Assembly (NCBI RefSeq): GCF_008831285.2
Contig: NC_045142.1
Span: 11,155,952-11,219,951 of the forward strand
Direction: 5' to 3'
Length of the DNA stretch: 64,000 bases
From: Nymphaea colorata
Lineage: Eukaryota > Streptophyta > Magnoliopsida > Nymphaeales > Nymphaeaceae
Position 1 is the first letter of the stretch; each line of letters starts with the position of its first letter. This document shows, one piece after another, positions 46,630 to 59,227 of this stretch. A model generated the notes under the pieces. That model was not told the origin of the DNA. It saw nothing but the letters and a program-made list of their open reading frames with translations, and searched no databases. Made by a program: the position numbers and the translations under genes.

Positions 46630-46895
46630 TGGGCATATCTAAGGTTACCTACATAGGGCTGGGTTGTAGTTGACCAAGGTTTAGCCATGGCCGACCAAAT
46701 CTAGCTGGCCCTCGCGGCCTAGCCTGGCCTACAGTCAAGGTTCACAATATAAGGAACTAGCTTGTGAACCGACATGAATTTCAACCCAGCCTAGACAATT
46801 AAGTTACACAAACATCGTTGGTAGAGTTCGTTTGTTGCTCACACGTACGCCATTGGTATAGTCTGTTTGTTGCTCACACGTGCCATGTGTGCGCT
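46630..46895. repeat. GGCC-type repeat followed by a 40-bp tandem duplication
   Basis: 46630-46780 has GGGCTGGGTTG, GGCCGACC and CCTCGCGGCCTAGCCTGGCC words. At 46812-46890, TTTGTTGCTCACACGTAC / TTTGTTGCTCACACGTGC is a two-unit tandem repeat of about 40 bp. Confidence 0.55.
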
Positions 46896-47848
46896 CTAAA
46901 GTTTCAAATGAAAATACGTTAAAAACTCACCTACCAATATGTTTTTCATGGTTCCAATCCATAAGAATTGTAGAGAATAGCTGCAAAGTGCAGCATAGGA
47001 GAAGAAGCTATAATTCCTATGAGCGAAACCTATAAATTTATGTATCATCAATGATATTGCAATGTTTTCACCATACCTTTGGTTTCTGCAAAAATTTCTA
47101 TTCTAGATGTACGACATACATGTGGGTGGATTTGGCAAGGTTTTACTGTCAACCAAAATTTTCTTGCTCCTTGCTTTCTCTCTCATTCACCTCTTTCTCT
47201 CTCCTTGTCTCTATTTTTCCATCATTTTCTCTCTCTTGTCCTCCAAATCACTGATGGCAACAGGGTGGCTGCTTTTAAATACTAAAATTTATGTTTTGTA
47301 ATACTTTATGTATTTTTAAACATTTTATTATAAAGAGGGAGATAAAAATTAATTAAATAATAAGAAGAGGTTATAGATTTTAGTTAGATTTTTTAATAAT
47401 TAATTTCAATTCCAATTCAGCTTGGTGATTAATCTTAGCATAAGAGCTTCGCTCCTTCTCCACCTGTATTTAGGGTCTTAAACTATCATTAACTTAAATT
47501 TAATTGTGATTAACATAATTTAATTTCATATCACTCAATTACTAATCTACCCTTGGTCATGGTCAGTAATAACAAGCAGGCCACTAACCAATGACCAAAT
47601 ACCCATCTCATTGGGCATTGGAGTATTATAGTCTCCCAGTTTGGTTGTGAGCTTCGTAACAATCAGACGTCCTTTTTTCCATCTGGTTTGAAATAAAAAC
47701 AAAAGTTGATAGATTTTATAAGTATTTTTAGTTCTTGATTTCGATATTATTTCTTAACAATATTCACATAAGAACGTAGTGAGTTTCAAGAACTTTTACC
47801 GCTTAACTCATAATCTGATTTCAGTACTAAGAAGCTAGATGTTACAAT

Positions 47849-47860
47849 CTTACCCCCCTT
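47849..47860 (-). other. gypsy polypurine tract
   Basis: AAGGGGGGTAAG on the minus strand, a few bases before a TGTAACA that would open the 3' LTR. Confidence 0.7.
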
Positions 47861-48079
47861 AAGATAATTTCTTCCTCGAAATTTCTAATGTCTATATAAA
47901 TGGTCAGGGATAAGGTTTCTGCATATCAGCTTTCAATTCCCAAGTACTATCAGTGGTCCCATGGTGTTGTCATTCAACTTACTACTGGTAAGTTTTTGTT
48001 CTCAACACCTGTTCATGCTCATTAACTATGCAGATTGTTCGTTTTGTTTATGTCAATTCTTCTTGAACTTATAAACCGT

Positions 48080-49140
48080 GATGGGTAATCACATGACTAG
48101 GATCTAGTACATACTTTCACAGCATTGACACATGAAAGACATTATGAACCTGAGAGTATTGTGGTGGCATTGATAGTTGGTAAACTTTTTCACCAATTCT
48201 TCCTAGAATTTTAAAAGGTCCAATAAATCTAGGATTCAATTTTCTCCTCTTACCAGTCCTTAAAATACTCTGATTGAGGGCATACATTAAAATACATGGT
48301 CCCCAATTTCCTTCAAAACTTAGAGGTCATTGCCCCATCTCAGGATAACGTTTTTGACAATCCTAAGCAGCTGATAATTTGTTCCATATCAACTTGACTT
48401 GATCAACATAGTGCTGTTGAACTAGAGGATGTTCCAATTTTTTGTCACCAATTTCTTCCCAGTACATAGGCGACCAACATGGACATCCATATAAAGCTTT
48501 AAAAGGTGTCATGCCGATATTACAATGGCATCTAATGTTTGTAGGCCAATTCGGCTAGTTTTACATGTTTGTCCCATTCACCTTTACATTCTAGAGAACA
48601 TGCTTGTAACATGTGTTCTAGGGTTAAATTGTCATTTATATTTGTCCATCAGTTTTAAGGGTGGAATGCAGAAATCATATGTGATTGAGTCCCCAATGCA
48701 AGTTGATGGTAAATAGGACATTTTCCACATGTCATTGTCTCAATGGCTGCAATAAACCTCTAGACTCTTGATGTTCTGCTTAAATTTGTTGGTAAATTGC
48801 ACATTTTCCACATGTTTAGTGATATCAGATTTTATTCCTGACCACCAAAATTTTTGCTTAGCATCTTGCTAATTTTTTTTGTTCCTGGATGAATTGCATG
48901 CTTATAAGCATGTAGTTTGTCCAATAGTTCCTTTCTTATATCTGCATTATTTGGAACCAATAAATGGTCTTGGAAGCAAACACTATCATTATTGTCCAAC
49001 GAAAAGTCAGATTGATCATTCTTACAATGAGCATGCATCGACTATAATCAAGATCATTCTTTTGTTTCTGTGAAATTATCTCAATTAGATTACTTAGCAT
49101 TGTTGCACACAAGTAAATGTTCTTGGGGGTAGGTTGAAAG
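48080..49140 (-). pseudogene. gypsy integrase remnant
   Basis: HHCC-domain text (LDKLHAYKHAIHPGTKKISK, 48832-49038), then decayed core (MGQTCKTSRIGLQTLDAIV), then a GDHVF phrase, RFIGPFKILGRIGEKVYQL, SQVHNVFHVSML and a KYVLDPSHVI tail near 48080. Many stops. The order is exactly that of chromodomain-less gypsy integrases. Confidence 0.85.
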
Positions 49141-49199
49141 GGATGAAAGGAAGTCAATCTTTCAATCAATTTTTATGTTTGGACAATCATACTTCCTAT

Positions 49200-49932
49200 A
49201 GTCACATTACCTTTGCAAGTAGGGGGCATATGCTACAACATTTGCGAACCAGAGCAGTATGACATCTTAAAATAGTCCATCAAATACTCCACCCAATGTT
49301 CAAGTCTTTATGAGAAAATATATAAGTGGCTTCTGGTCTGTAAATAATTCAAACTATAGGTAGGCTTGCCACATCTTTAAGGCATGAACAGCTGCCCTCA
49401 CTTCCAAACATGAGTTGGGTGGTTACACCCATGTGGACATAGTTGGTGTGATGCATAAGGAATGACTTGCCTATTCTACATCAAGACTGCTCTATAACCA
49501 TATTTAGAAGCATCGGTGTATACGGCAAATCCTTCCTTACCAGATGGAATAGCCAAAACATATGTCATATTTTCCAAAGTCTGAAAACTGTGATCACATT
49601 TTCCTTTCCAATCAAATGTTGTTTTCTTTTTTCAAAAGCGTAGTTATAGGAAGTGCTAACTGAGAGAATCCTTATATAAATCTTTTTTAGTGTCCAATTA
49701 ATCCAAGGAACACTTTCACTTCAGTAATATTAGAAGGAGTCTTCCATTTACGAATTGAAACAACTTTGGTTTTCCACTGCAATTTCACTACTTGGAATAA
49801 TATGTCTCTAGAAGCTAATCTTAGACATTCAAAATTCATACTTTGAGAATTTTGCATATAATTTGTGTTGTCAAAGAATGCTCAATACCTTTCTTAAGTA
49901 TTCCGCAGGGTCTTTAGGAGTAGATGAATAAA
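49200..49932 (-). pseudogene. gypsy RT second half and RNase H
   Basis: It resumes the palm right after the insertion (LYSSTPKDPAEYLRKVLSIL, then HKLYAKFSKYEFWMSK). It continues with the thumb (WKTPSNITEVKVFLGLIGH, then SQLALPITTLLKKE) and RNase H (VRAAVHALKMWQAY, FELFTDQKPLIYFL). Stops are frequent. Confidence 0.85.
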
Positions 49933-49934
49933 GA

Positions 49935-51486
49935 AAGCAATACCATACAAAGGAGACCACTAGTAACATTTAGAAAGAAAATTGCTATGACATAAAATCA
50001 TCAAAGTAGTAAGGCTTAAGGAGGCTCAACAAAACAAAAAGTTCAATCAAACCTTTTAGTCAATCACTTGTACAGTCCAGAAAAAAGACAGTGGAACCTT
50101 CAATGGTTGTCTAGTGCATGTCCGCACTAGGTAACCCCCAGGAAATGGTTTTTAGGTGAAAGGATTACAATTCTATCTTACCAATATGGAAAATACAAAT
50201 GTGATGCAACTTTACTAACACTTCAACAGATCCTCCAACAGTTTCAAACGAAGAATTTCAAAATTTACACTCCTTCAAAACCAGGATTTTATAATCACTT
50301 TATGCACATTTGACGACATAAAGAATTCACTAGAGGCCTATATAACCAGCAAATCCTTCTACACCATCTGTTATAATGCACATTCTACAAGACTAATTGG
50401 TGCCATCTTCAGAAGGCAAATGAATAAGTAGCCCCATACAACTTATACCTAATACTACTATACTAGATTATTTTGACCATAGTCATGGCTCCAAAGAGCA
50501 ACATCGCATGGTTTCATCTAATCGAAGAGATTTATCCAACCAGATTAGTTTAAGAAGAACAAAGTGAAAATAAGCTGAAGTAACCAACAAGATAAGCACT
50601 TTTCACAGATACAATTTATGATAAATGAAAATAGAACAGAATCTGAAAAAGAATATCAAATTCTTTTTTTAACCATTTAGACTTATTATTAGACCAAAGA
50701 TACGGCCAATTTTATGAATAAAACAAACTTCTCATTGAAGTATCGCAATTACCATGAAAAAATATACTTTAGTAGCCTAGTATAATATCTTATGTTTCTA
50801 GAAGTTTTCTTATAATTTCCAGAGCTTCAAAAGGAAAAATTATCTTCTCACATCTGCATCTGTGCTACAGAAGTTCAATGCAAACTTCATACAAGAATAA
50901 GGTAAGGATTCTTGCCAAAACCACCAAAAGTATGCACCTTGTTAAGACAGGCATAAATCATACCCAAAGGAGGAAAGGTTGCAGCTTGTTAAAAAGCATT
51001 TGTGCATGCAGCTAAAGTCGTCTAATCACACTTTGGATATTGCTTTATAGAAGAGAAAAGTTGTTCCATATGATACATAAACAAAAAATAGTTGGCACAA
51101 TTTTTCTGTGAAAATACAACACTAGCCCTCTTCTAAAGCACATAAATGGGACAGTAAAGCATAGCAGTAATTTTGGTACAGATTACAAAAAATCATTTGA
51201 AAATGGTCTACACACGTACAAAGAACAAAGCATAGCAGTTATTTTGGTATAAGCTATTTCAGTATTTTGGCATAAGTTGTACGGCTTTGAATATTCATGA
51301 ACATGCAAATCCCTTGCCAATTTCTTGGCTTTGACCAAATAAAGGATTACAAACCTATGAGATTACTTCAGCCAGACACACACATAATGATTCGAAAAAA
51401 ACGCGTATAAAACGTGAAAAACAAGTCGGTCGTATAAAACGTGAAAAAAACACATTTTTTTTAAAAAATGCCAAAAAATAAAAAAT
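49935..51486. mobile_element. Insertion of about 1.55 kb inside the gypsy RT
   Basis: RT text stops at ...FIDDTI (near 51489) and resumes at LYSSTPKD (near 49930). The sequence between has no recognised protein. Its right edge (51395-51480) is full of AAAACGTG-type words, like 11590-11912. No clear inverted repeats or target duplication; the edges are inferred from the RT reading frame. Confidence 0.65.
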
Positions 51487-51488
51487 GG

Positions 51489-52094
51489 TGTCATCAATAA
51501 ACACAATATCAAACTGGTGAATAAGTTCTTTGAATAAGTTGTTTATTAAATTCATCAACATAGAAGGCACATTAGTCAACCAAAAGAAGGAACATGAAAC
51601 TCAAAATGTCTATACCATTTTCAAAAAGCAGTCTTAGGGATATCCTCTTCTTCAATTCTCAGTTGGTGATACCCCGATCTAAAGTTAATCTTAGAGAATA
51701 CACAAGTGTTCTGTATCTTGTCTAATAGGTCTTCAATTATGGTGAGGTGATAGTTATTATTGGTGGTTACTTGATTTAATATCCGATAATCAATGCATAA
51801 CTGAAATGAATCATCCTTCTTATTTACAAATAACACAGGTGCACCCCTAGATGATGCACTCGGTCTGATAAATCCTTTGTTGAAAAGCTATTGCATTTTC
51901 CTATTTAATTCTTCTAGTTCAGCTGGTGCCATTCTTATTTTTAAGTCGATTGGTAGATTGTGGTGACTGATTGGGTCAGATTTGAAGTGGTTCTCATAGC
52001 GAAACTCCTTGTCCCTTAGGAGATTCTCCCAAAAAATGTCTTTGTCCACCACAATTAAAATGTACCCTTCTAAGCATAGGACACAACCTTCCAA
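51489..52094 (-). pseudogene. gypsy RT first half
   Basis: MAPAELEELNRKMQ, then a stop, then [58 protein letters not shown], then LTNVPSMLMNLINNLF and FIDDT. The catalytic pair is present as IDD in place of the usual VDD or LDD. It breaks at the insertion. Confidence 0.88.
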
Positions 52095-52304
52095 GGCTCA
52101 ATCAATGGCATAAATGGCACTTTTCCTTGTTAGCCTATTTGATGGAAAAGGCCTACGACCTAGGTGTGGTGGAAAAAGCCTGTGCTTTGGCCCAAAAGGT
52201 TTCTTAACTGGGACTTGTGATGATATTCCAAACTCATTTTTTTTTTTTCCATGAACTTGAATCTAACACAGAGTCTCATCCATCCAAGTCTGCTTTTCAA
52301 CTGC

Positions 52305-52493
52305 CTACATCAGATCTATTGGCCTTGTTCCCACCATCCTTAACCTTAAACTGTTCAATCTTCTGATGAACTTATTTGTTCTATCCTCTTCAACATTAAA
52401 GGTGTTTGGGTAGTATTTTTCTAATATACTCTTCGAGAGTCCTACCACACTGATCCAACTCAAGGAATTGTTGCGTTCTTTTTTCCTTGACAT
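52305..52493 (-). pseudogene. gypsy gag remnant
   Basis: LEKYYPNTFNVEEDRTNKFI followed by RRLNSLRL matches the retrotransposon-gag phrase (FxxKYYPxxxRxxKxxEFxxL). The start and zinc knuckle are not readable. Confidence 0.55.
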
Positions 52494-53075
52494 GGTCGGG
52501 AATATACTTCTCAGTGAAATTCTATCTGAAATGCTTCCATTAATTGCCTTACTAACAAACTTTGTATACTTGATGGTTTTCTACCAATGTTTTGCACTTC
52601 TGCCAACATGTGAGTGCCATACTTAGGTTTTAAGTTTTTTGGGACATCGGTCGGTTCAAAAGCCTCTTGGTTTTCACCAAGCCATTAGCATCCATTGTAT
52701 ATGCACCTCCTATAAATTTTGGTAAATTCAATCCATGAAATCCTTATGCTAGCTGTTGGTATCTGGTTGAGGTGTTATGGTGGGTTTGATGGTGAAGCCA
52801 GTTCTACCAGCTGAGTAATCGCCTGGGCCAGGGTTTGCATAGACCTAGAAATTGTCATTAAAATTTCCATAAGGTCAAACTGGTCACCTCATTGATGGCC
52901 CTCATAGTATATTAAAACATTCTTTTAGTGGAGTAATGCTTTGCTTTCTACAATCCACAAAATTATTTCTTATTAATTTTTTTTTTTTCAGTATCATACT
53001 AATAACCTTTACCTGTAACTCATCTGTTCAATGAAGTTTTGATTAGAGGCTGATCTGAAAGACGAACAAGCTACC

Positions 53076-53086
53076 CTCTGATACCA
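53076..53086 (-). other. gypsy primer-binding site
   Basis: TGGTATCAGAG on the minus strand, a perfect initiator-tRNA-Met primer-site core, six bases from a TG/CA-type LTR end at 53093. Confidence 0.85.
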
Positions 53087-53092
53087 ATTCAA

Positions 53093-53578
53093 TGTAGCAC
53101 TGTAATGTCATACACAGGTGGGTGTGAAAGAGAAATATAGCCAGAGATTTTTTTTTTTGTAGGGTTACTTTGACCAATCAGAAGCAAAAAAATCACTCAC
53201 CTATGTAGCTAAGCATGGCCCAGTCTACCTATTTGTGTATAGATAACTTGCCCGATTAATTAGTATGTGGCATGACTTTTCCTAGTAGTTAATTGTTTTG
53301 ATGAAGAACACGTATTCATAAGCAAACCTTCAAATCATCTGCTGGAGAGTTAAAACTCTCGCAGTTGTTGTTTCAGACTAACAAAAAATGGTCTACATAT
53401 ATGTGCAGACAAACCCCTATACATGCAAATATTAAGAGTCAAGGGGTATGCATGTGACATTAGACATGTCCCACCCAACAATCTCTGTCCTTCAAGCTAC
53501 CTAATCAAATGAGCATCATCCACAACAGAATGAGAAACTAAAGAAGATAGACAATCATAATATCAACACAACCTCTAA
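53093..53578. other. Probable truncated 5' LTR / unidentified DNA
   Basis: It lies between the gypsy primer site and the start of duplication copy 2. By position it should be the 5' LTR, but I could not match it to 47100-47846 by eye. Confidence 0.35.
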
Positions 53579-54085
53579 ACATGGGCCTGGTATTCCAACT
53601 GTCATGGTCAAACAAATTCGTTCAACTACAGTTGTTCATGAATGTAGATCTCTTTGCTTAAGATATGTTTTTAAAACCATTGTTTTAACTAATGATAAAA
53701 ATAAACTGGTCTGGAGTATTGTAGAAGCTTATTCTTTGTCTAGAAATGATATTATATGAAAGAATTAGAGTTGACAGGATTGTTGGAAGTTGGAGGATGG
53801 GCCTGTGATGCAGTACTAAGAGCCAAGTTCTTTACTTTTTTTGGCCATAGAGGGTTGCATTTTTAACTATTGGCCTAACATTGGTGAATAAATGTTTTAC
53901 TTGATTTGTAGCTGAGAAACATGCCTCCACTTAGTTTTGCATTGTAAGGCTACTGATTTTGCTTGGCATTTTCATTTGCAAAAATTTAATGTTTCATTTA
54001 TACTTGATCATTCACTAAAGGACATTTTGGATTGGTGGTGCAGTAGTAAATTAAAGATGAAATTGATGAAAAAATTTAAGATGAA

Positions 54086-54310
54086 ATGAATGAAAAGTTT
54101 TTCACAATTGGCTTTTCAATGATGATCTGACATCTTGGGAAGTTGTAGAATGCTAAGGGTGACAAAGAAATGGGCTGGGCTATATGGGACGATATTAGAG
54201 AATTGATTTTTCGTGTTAAGTGGTAAAAAATTTGTAGAGATGTAGTTTTATGGATGAATAAAAGTACTAAGCCAGTTCCATGGCCATCCCTTTACAATTT
54301 GAGATTTTAA
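54086..54310 (+). pseudogene. Copy-2 version of the small open frame, three stops
   Basis: Same frame as 25885-26112 with TGG to TGA, CAG to TAG and CAA to TAA changes and one 3-base deletion that keeps frame. All three nonsense changes are transitions of the kind made by cytosine deamination. Not translatable as one protein. Confidence 0.8.
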
Positions 54311-55639
54311 TCCAATCGGTATGTATTGACTAGAAAGTTATGTAGAAGTAAGCATTTGTGGTGAATCTATGAATTGAGAGATAATTCATGAAGGTGTTAG
54401 ACTGGTTGTGGAAGATTAAATATGGTATGCTATTGACTTTTTATTTTATTTTAATTTTTTGGTAGATGTTGCTTGATAATATTTTTGTGTAGATGCCATG
54501 AGATATATGGTTTGAAGCCCAAAGAAGTGACTGCAATCTTTGAAAAAGATGGTTATAAGAATATATAAGAATCAGGCACTTTGGTATGCCTCATTTAATG
54601 GAACAATGGGTACTGTGTATTTTTGCAATTGTAACCGTGCTAAAATTACCCTAAGTCTTACGTGTCTTGATATTGTTGTAAATTTGTATTCTGTTTGGGA
54701 TTTGTTGGATGATTTGACACTATTGCTTGTTGTGTAGAAACATTGGATGATTTGAGACACCCTCGCCCGTTATGTTGGCTATTCTGAGGGTTGGTATTTA
54801 CTCTCATTGTTTTGTGATGTACAACATCTATTTGTTTTCTCTTAAGTAATGAAAGAGAGGGGGCCATATCTTTTGCTAGCTTTGAATTGATATCTTTGTT
54901 TATCTTTATTGTGTAGTTGTTAATTTCTTTCTTTATTATTTCATTTAATTCCAATTTATAATTGAAAATCAAAAGAAAATAGTGGAATATTTAATTCCTT
55001 GCTTCATGTTAGTTATGCATTTACTTTTTTTTTTCTATCATGTTGTGATTTGATCACATGCACTAGCACTCACATTTTCAATCTCTCACCCATGGTTGAC
55101 TCCAACACCAGTCATATACTAACTTTCCTCCTAGAAATTAATGAAATTGGACCTTATTTACATAAATGGCTATAGTCAAGGTGCAAAAAAAAACTACTTT
55201 TCATTAACATCTTTTATGTTACAGTTTTGAAAATCAATCACAGTTTCTCACGTTTGAAAATTTCTTTCAAGATCTATTTCAAAACAATTTTCAAAATCCT
55301 ATTTATTCTTAGTTTTCAAAGTCTTCTTCTACTAACAAGCGGGTTCCACCTCCCTAGTTTTCTTTTCACTTAAAAAATTGTTGACAAGTTACCAATTCCT
55401 TTCTTTTCGAAAGGTTTACGTGTAAAAAATAAAATATTTTGCACATAAACACCATGAATGAAAATTGATTTTGACAGTTTCCCTTATAGATTTAGATCTA
55501 TCTAGTTCATACATGTTAAATGTTGCCTTGTTTGTGCGATTGAATTTATACTTTTCCTATTGTGTTCAGTACTTCATGATATTAGACTGTCAGTTTATGA
55601 TTCAGTGCTTCATCTTGATCATTCATTATCAACGTGCTC

Positions 55640-56441
55640 ATGGAATTTGAAGATAAAGAAGAATCAATTGGTTCCCATGCATTCTCTTCAACACAAGGGT
55701 CATCTCTTCAACAAAGAATTATTGTGGTATCATGTACTCTTTATAATGTTTGGTTGAATGGTATGAACTACTTGAATTAGTCGTAAGGTGCCACTTTGTA
55801 TCTTAGTAGAAAATAAAAAACAAAACATTTTAATGGAAGAAAACGCAAGCCTCCTCCCAATGATCCTAATTATGAAGAATGTGATTCTAGGATGTTGCTA
55901 AGGAAACCTTTAGAAAGGAAATATGACATTGATGAGGACATTTGCATTATTAAAAGGAAATGGAATGAGATGGACTTATATTGTCATAATACAACTTATT
56001 TGGCTCACCTAAAAATACAAATTAAATGAGAAAGAATTTTTCAGATTTTATATGGCTTGGAGATGATTTAGTCAGTCTAACATTCACATTCTTAAGACTT
56101 CAAATTTGCTTTCTGTTGGTACTATTTGTAACAGTCTTTTGCCAGATGAACAGTGAAGAAAACCACAAATTTAGTAAGGTTGATGAAAAAACTTTCATTG
56201 ATACCAATGAAAAGGTAATTTTTTATAGCTAATTATGATCAAAGCTCTGAACAATCAGTTAGAGCAAACCCCTTAAAGAATCGACTCAGTAGTTTAAATG
56301 CACTTACAATAAGGAAATTGCCAAACTCAAGATCATTGCTGGTAGTTGAATGGGAAGTAAAGTAAATGTCATCATGATAAAAGCAATAACTGACATGATG
56401 ATGATCTTCCGAATGAGGTGAGCAGCCTCTATACTAAACAT
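55640..56441 (+). mobile_element. 5' stump of the copia element in copy 2
   Basis: Matches 27399-28123: NDPNYEECDSRMLLRKPLER, KWNEMDLY and later SEENHKFSKVDEK phrases of copia gag. It ends at 56441 where copy 2 jumps to reductase intron 1. No integrase or RT follows. Confidence 0.8.
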
Positions 56442-56620
56442 CCTCTGTTAATTTTTCCCACAGGGCATCACGGTCGATTAGTTTAAACACGAACGCTAAT
56501 TTGATCAGTGGATCTAATAGGCAAGATGAGTCGACCCATTTGGCAGAGCTAATTACATTTGTCAACAAACGCATCTATGGTCTAAGCCAGAGAGAGATCT
56601 AGGGAGAGAGAGAGAAAGAC

Positions 56621-56938
56621 CTTTATGGCTGCAACTTGCTTGATGGCCCGGACGAGCTTGAGCTGCTGTTCAATTTGCTCTTCGGCGATGGCGGAGATGA
56701 CGTAGTCGATCCCAGAGAGGAGGGAGACCAGAGATTCATGGTCGTCCAGGGAGGCCTCCACCAGCGTAGCACCTGCTTGCTTGTAGGAGAGGAGGAGTGG
56801 CAGCTTGTAAATGATGGCATGAGTGGTAGGGCCGGTGAGAAAGAAGGACTGGTGCTTGGAAGAAGCCAGGCAGGCCTTGGTTATCCAAGCGCCGATGTAG
56901 CCTTTGGAATATACAATCAGGACCTTGCTTGAATCCAT
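56621..56938 (-). pseudogene. Reductase exon 1 duplicate, exons 2-4 deleted
   Basis: It is 318 nt, open throughout, and aligned without gaps to exon 1 of the intact gene with 13 base differences. Twelve of the 13 change amino acids or contribute to a changed codon; one is silent. The nucleotide-binding loop GSTGYIG has become YSKGYIG, losing its first glycine. The donor GTCTTT and TATA box (57000-57009) remain, and about 180 bases of intron 1 follow before copia DNA. The downstream exons are absent, so it cannot encode a working reductase. A transcript through it would read on into the copia stump in antisense. Confidence 0.93.
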
Positions 56939-56999
56939 GGACGTTGTATATCCCCTTCTTCTCACTGAGAGTGAGTCGCGTGCACACCCGGTGCGTGAA

Positions 57000-57009
57000 A
57001 TATATATAC
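57000..57009 (-). promoter_or_regulatory. TATA box of the truncated reductase copy
   Basis: Same motif and spacing to the ATG as the intact gene's box at 39584-39593. Confidence 0.5.
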
Positions 57010-57211
57010 ACCAAAGGAAGAGTTGCGGTATTTTTGAAATTATTTAGGTTGGATAAGAGTGCAAGCGGAGCTAGTCCCTGCCTAGATAGGGCACTGTGAA
57101 TATAGGGACATGCAATGAGTCGGCCAACTTGGTTGGGTTTGTGGTAACCTATGTCAAACTAGTCAAGGATGAACTTGCGCTAAAATTTGAGTTGTAAAAA
57201 TGTGTTCAGTT

Positions 57212-57332
57212 CAGTGGAATAGCCACATTGTGGTTGATGTGGGCGAAATCTTATTCATATATATGCCCACCAAATTTGAATTTGTTTAAACAAGTGCCAT
57301 TCTAATTAATTTTTTTGGCTCCGCCACTGGTG
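57212..57332. mobile_element. 121-bp element with 14-bp inverted ends
   Basis: The left end CAGTGGAATAGCCA and the right end TGGCTCCGCCACTG are inverted repeats with about three mismatches. The interior GTGGGCGAAATC...GCCCACCAAATTTGAATT is typical of a widespread plant non-autonomous repeat. The copy-1 version is at 40448. Confidence 0.7.
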
Positions 57333-59227
57333 AAGTTTGAGTTACACCAGCTTGGTTTATTTAAAAACAATTTGACTCATGTTTTTTCTTGTTTGGTAAT
57401 CTTTAAAGGCATTAAGGTAATGGGTGATAAATTTTAACATTTATTTTGTTTTTATTTTCATTTAAAGGAAATAAGAAATAAGAAAAAAGAAAAAATGTGA
57501 CAAGTTCGAACTCACCCACAAAGCTCAGCTGAACTCAGTTGTAAAGCTGGACTCGCTTGAGCTGAATAATATGTGACACGTGCCAAGCTAAATTACAGTG
57601 CCATGGTTTCTTTTGATGTGATGTCTACTTGACCGTCCGGTAGCTTTTACCCGCTACATCAAAAAATGTTTAATTTGAAAAGATCACCCACTTGATTGGA
57701 CATCCAAGAAAATTTTTCCATTGAGATCTCCATTACAGTTGGAAAAATGGTACCTTGAGAAAATGGAGGAACGAGTTTGTCGCCACGACTAAATTAAAGA
57801 TACATTGGCAGACAGGAAGCAGTGAAAAGAGATAAAGACTTGTACTCTCAAAGCAACTCACCTTTTTCCAGATGCGATGCACTAACTTTTTGTTAGATTT
57901 ACCTCGCCTAACTTTTTGTTAGATTCACCCAAACTTTAAGTTGTTTGTCAGTCAAAACATCACCTATGGTAAGTAAGAGTCAAGACCATAGAATTTGGTT
58001 TAGTAGAATATCACATGCAAGCCGCTAGAAGAGATCCAAAGCACTCACAATTCTCGTGTCTTCTTAAGATACAAAGCTTGTTTTAGGTGCATGCTTAAGG
58101 GTGCTAGTTCTCCTATACTTCAATTTGCATGTACATAGCCTCTCTTTTTTTTGCCGTATAAGGGGTTAATGTGCTGAGACTTGGAAATGAGAACTGGTTG
58201 TCCACCAGCCTCTGCCCCAACTATTGTGCCAATCTTCTCAGAAATGACAAGACAAACAATCATATTATTAACTAAAGTTCTCCTTCAATAACCTAGCCAA
58301 CCAAAAGAACAGAATATGGATGGGCTGCATAGGAAAAGAAACTTTATTTTTTTTTAATGTGGATGAGTTACATTACAAACTCAAAATTCATTTATTTGGA
58401 AAACAATAGTTTGTGATTTTCCTAATCCAACAAATGCACACGTTAAGCAAAAAATTGACATTATCTGCTCCACTATGTGCACGTGTTTGTGTAACAAATT
58501 GGTAAATCAATAATTGCTCTAATATACTATCATATAAAGAAATTATGAAGCTACTTAATTGAGGAGTCCTCATGGGCATCATCTAGAATTCTCCAATGCC
58601 ATCCACATTCAATCTTCTTGCACATTTACAAGACAAGATTGTTTCTTTCAAAATACAAGCTGAATCAAAACATCATGGCACATACTGCGAATAATATCAG
58701 CTTATATTCAAGAACAAAGCATAAGTAGTGAAGTTCATGACATATGTCAATCCATTTGATATTAAAAAAGATTTAACAAACCACATGCACATTCAACAAG
58801 TATGTTAATTTAAGAATATGTTTTCAAAACGAAATATGACATTAGGTTCCAAAATACTCTCAATTAGTTCAATGTCTAGACCAAAATACATATGCCTTAG
58901 ACTCATGGATTAGCAGTAGTCTATTATCTCATGAAGTAGAGTAATTTGGCCACCTGAAAATAGCAAGTGGAATATGGAGTAAATCTATTAGTTGCCAATA
59001 ACCAACCCACTTAAAGTTTCATAACCATAAAGTAAATAACATAGTATAGTAATGCAGTTCGTTATTTCGTAATCCTTGATGCATGATCATATATGGCAGT
59101 ATTGGAGCATTTCAATAGAAAGTGGACTCTAAACTGTTTGAAACTAGTGTGCGAAACTTCACAAAATGAACTATTAAAATTTGCTTGTTAGCTATCCAGG
59201 ATCTTAAAACCTGTTGGGCGAATGGTC

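Larger units (their letters stand above)
47849..53086 (-). mobile_element. Second Ty3/gypsy element, decayed and interrupted
   Basis: Minus-strand order is primer site (53076-53086), gag, RT first half, a 1.55-kb foreign insertion, RT second half, RNase H, zinc-binding and core integrase, polypurine tract (47849-47860), then probable 3' LTR below 47846 starting TGTAACATC. The 5' LTR would begin at 53093 but is cut or unrecognisable before copy 2 of the duplication starts at 53579. No protease was found. Confidence 0.88.
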
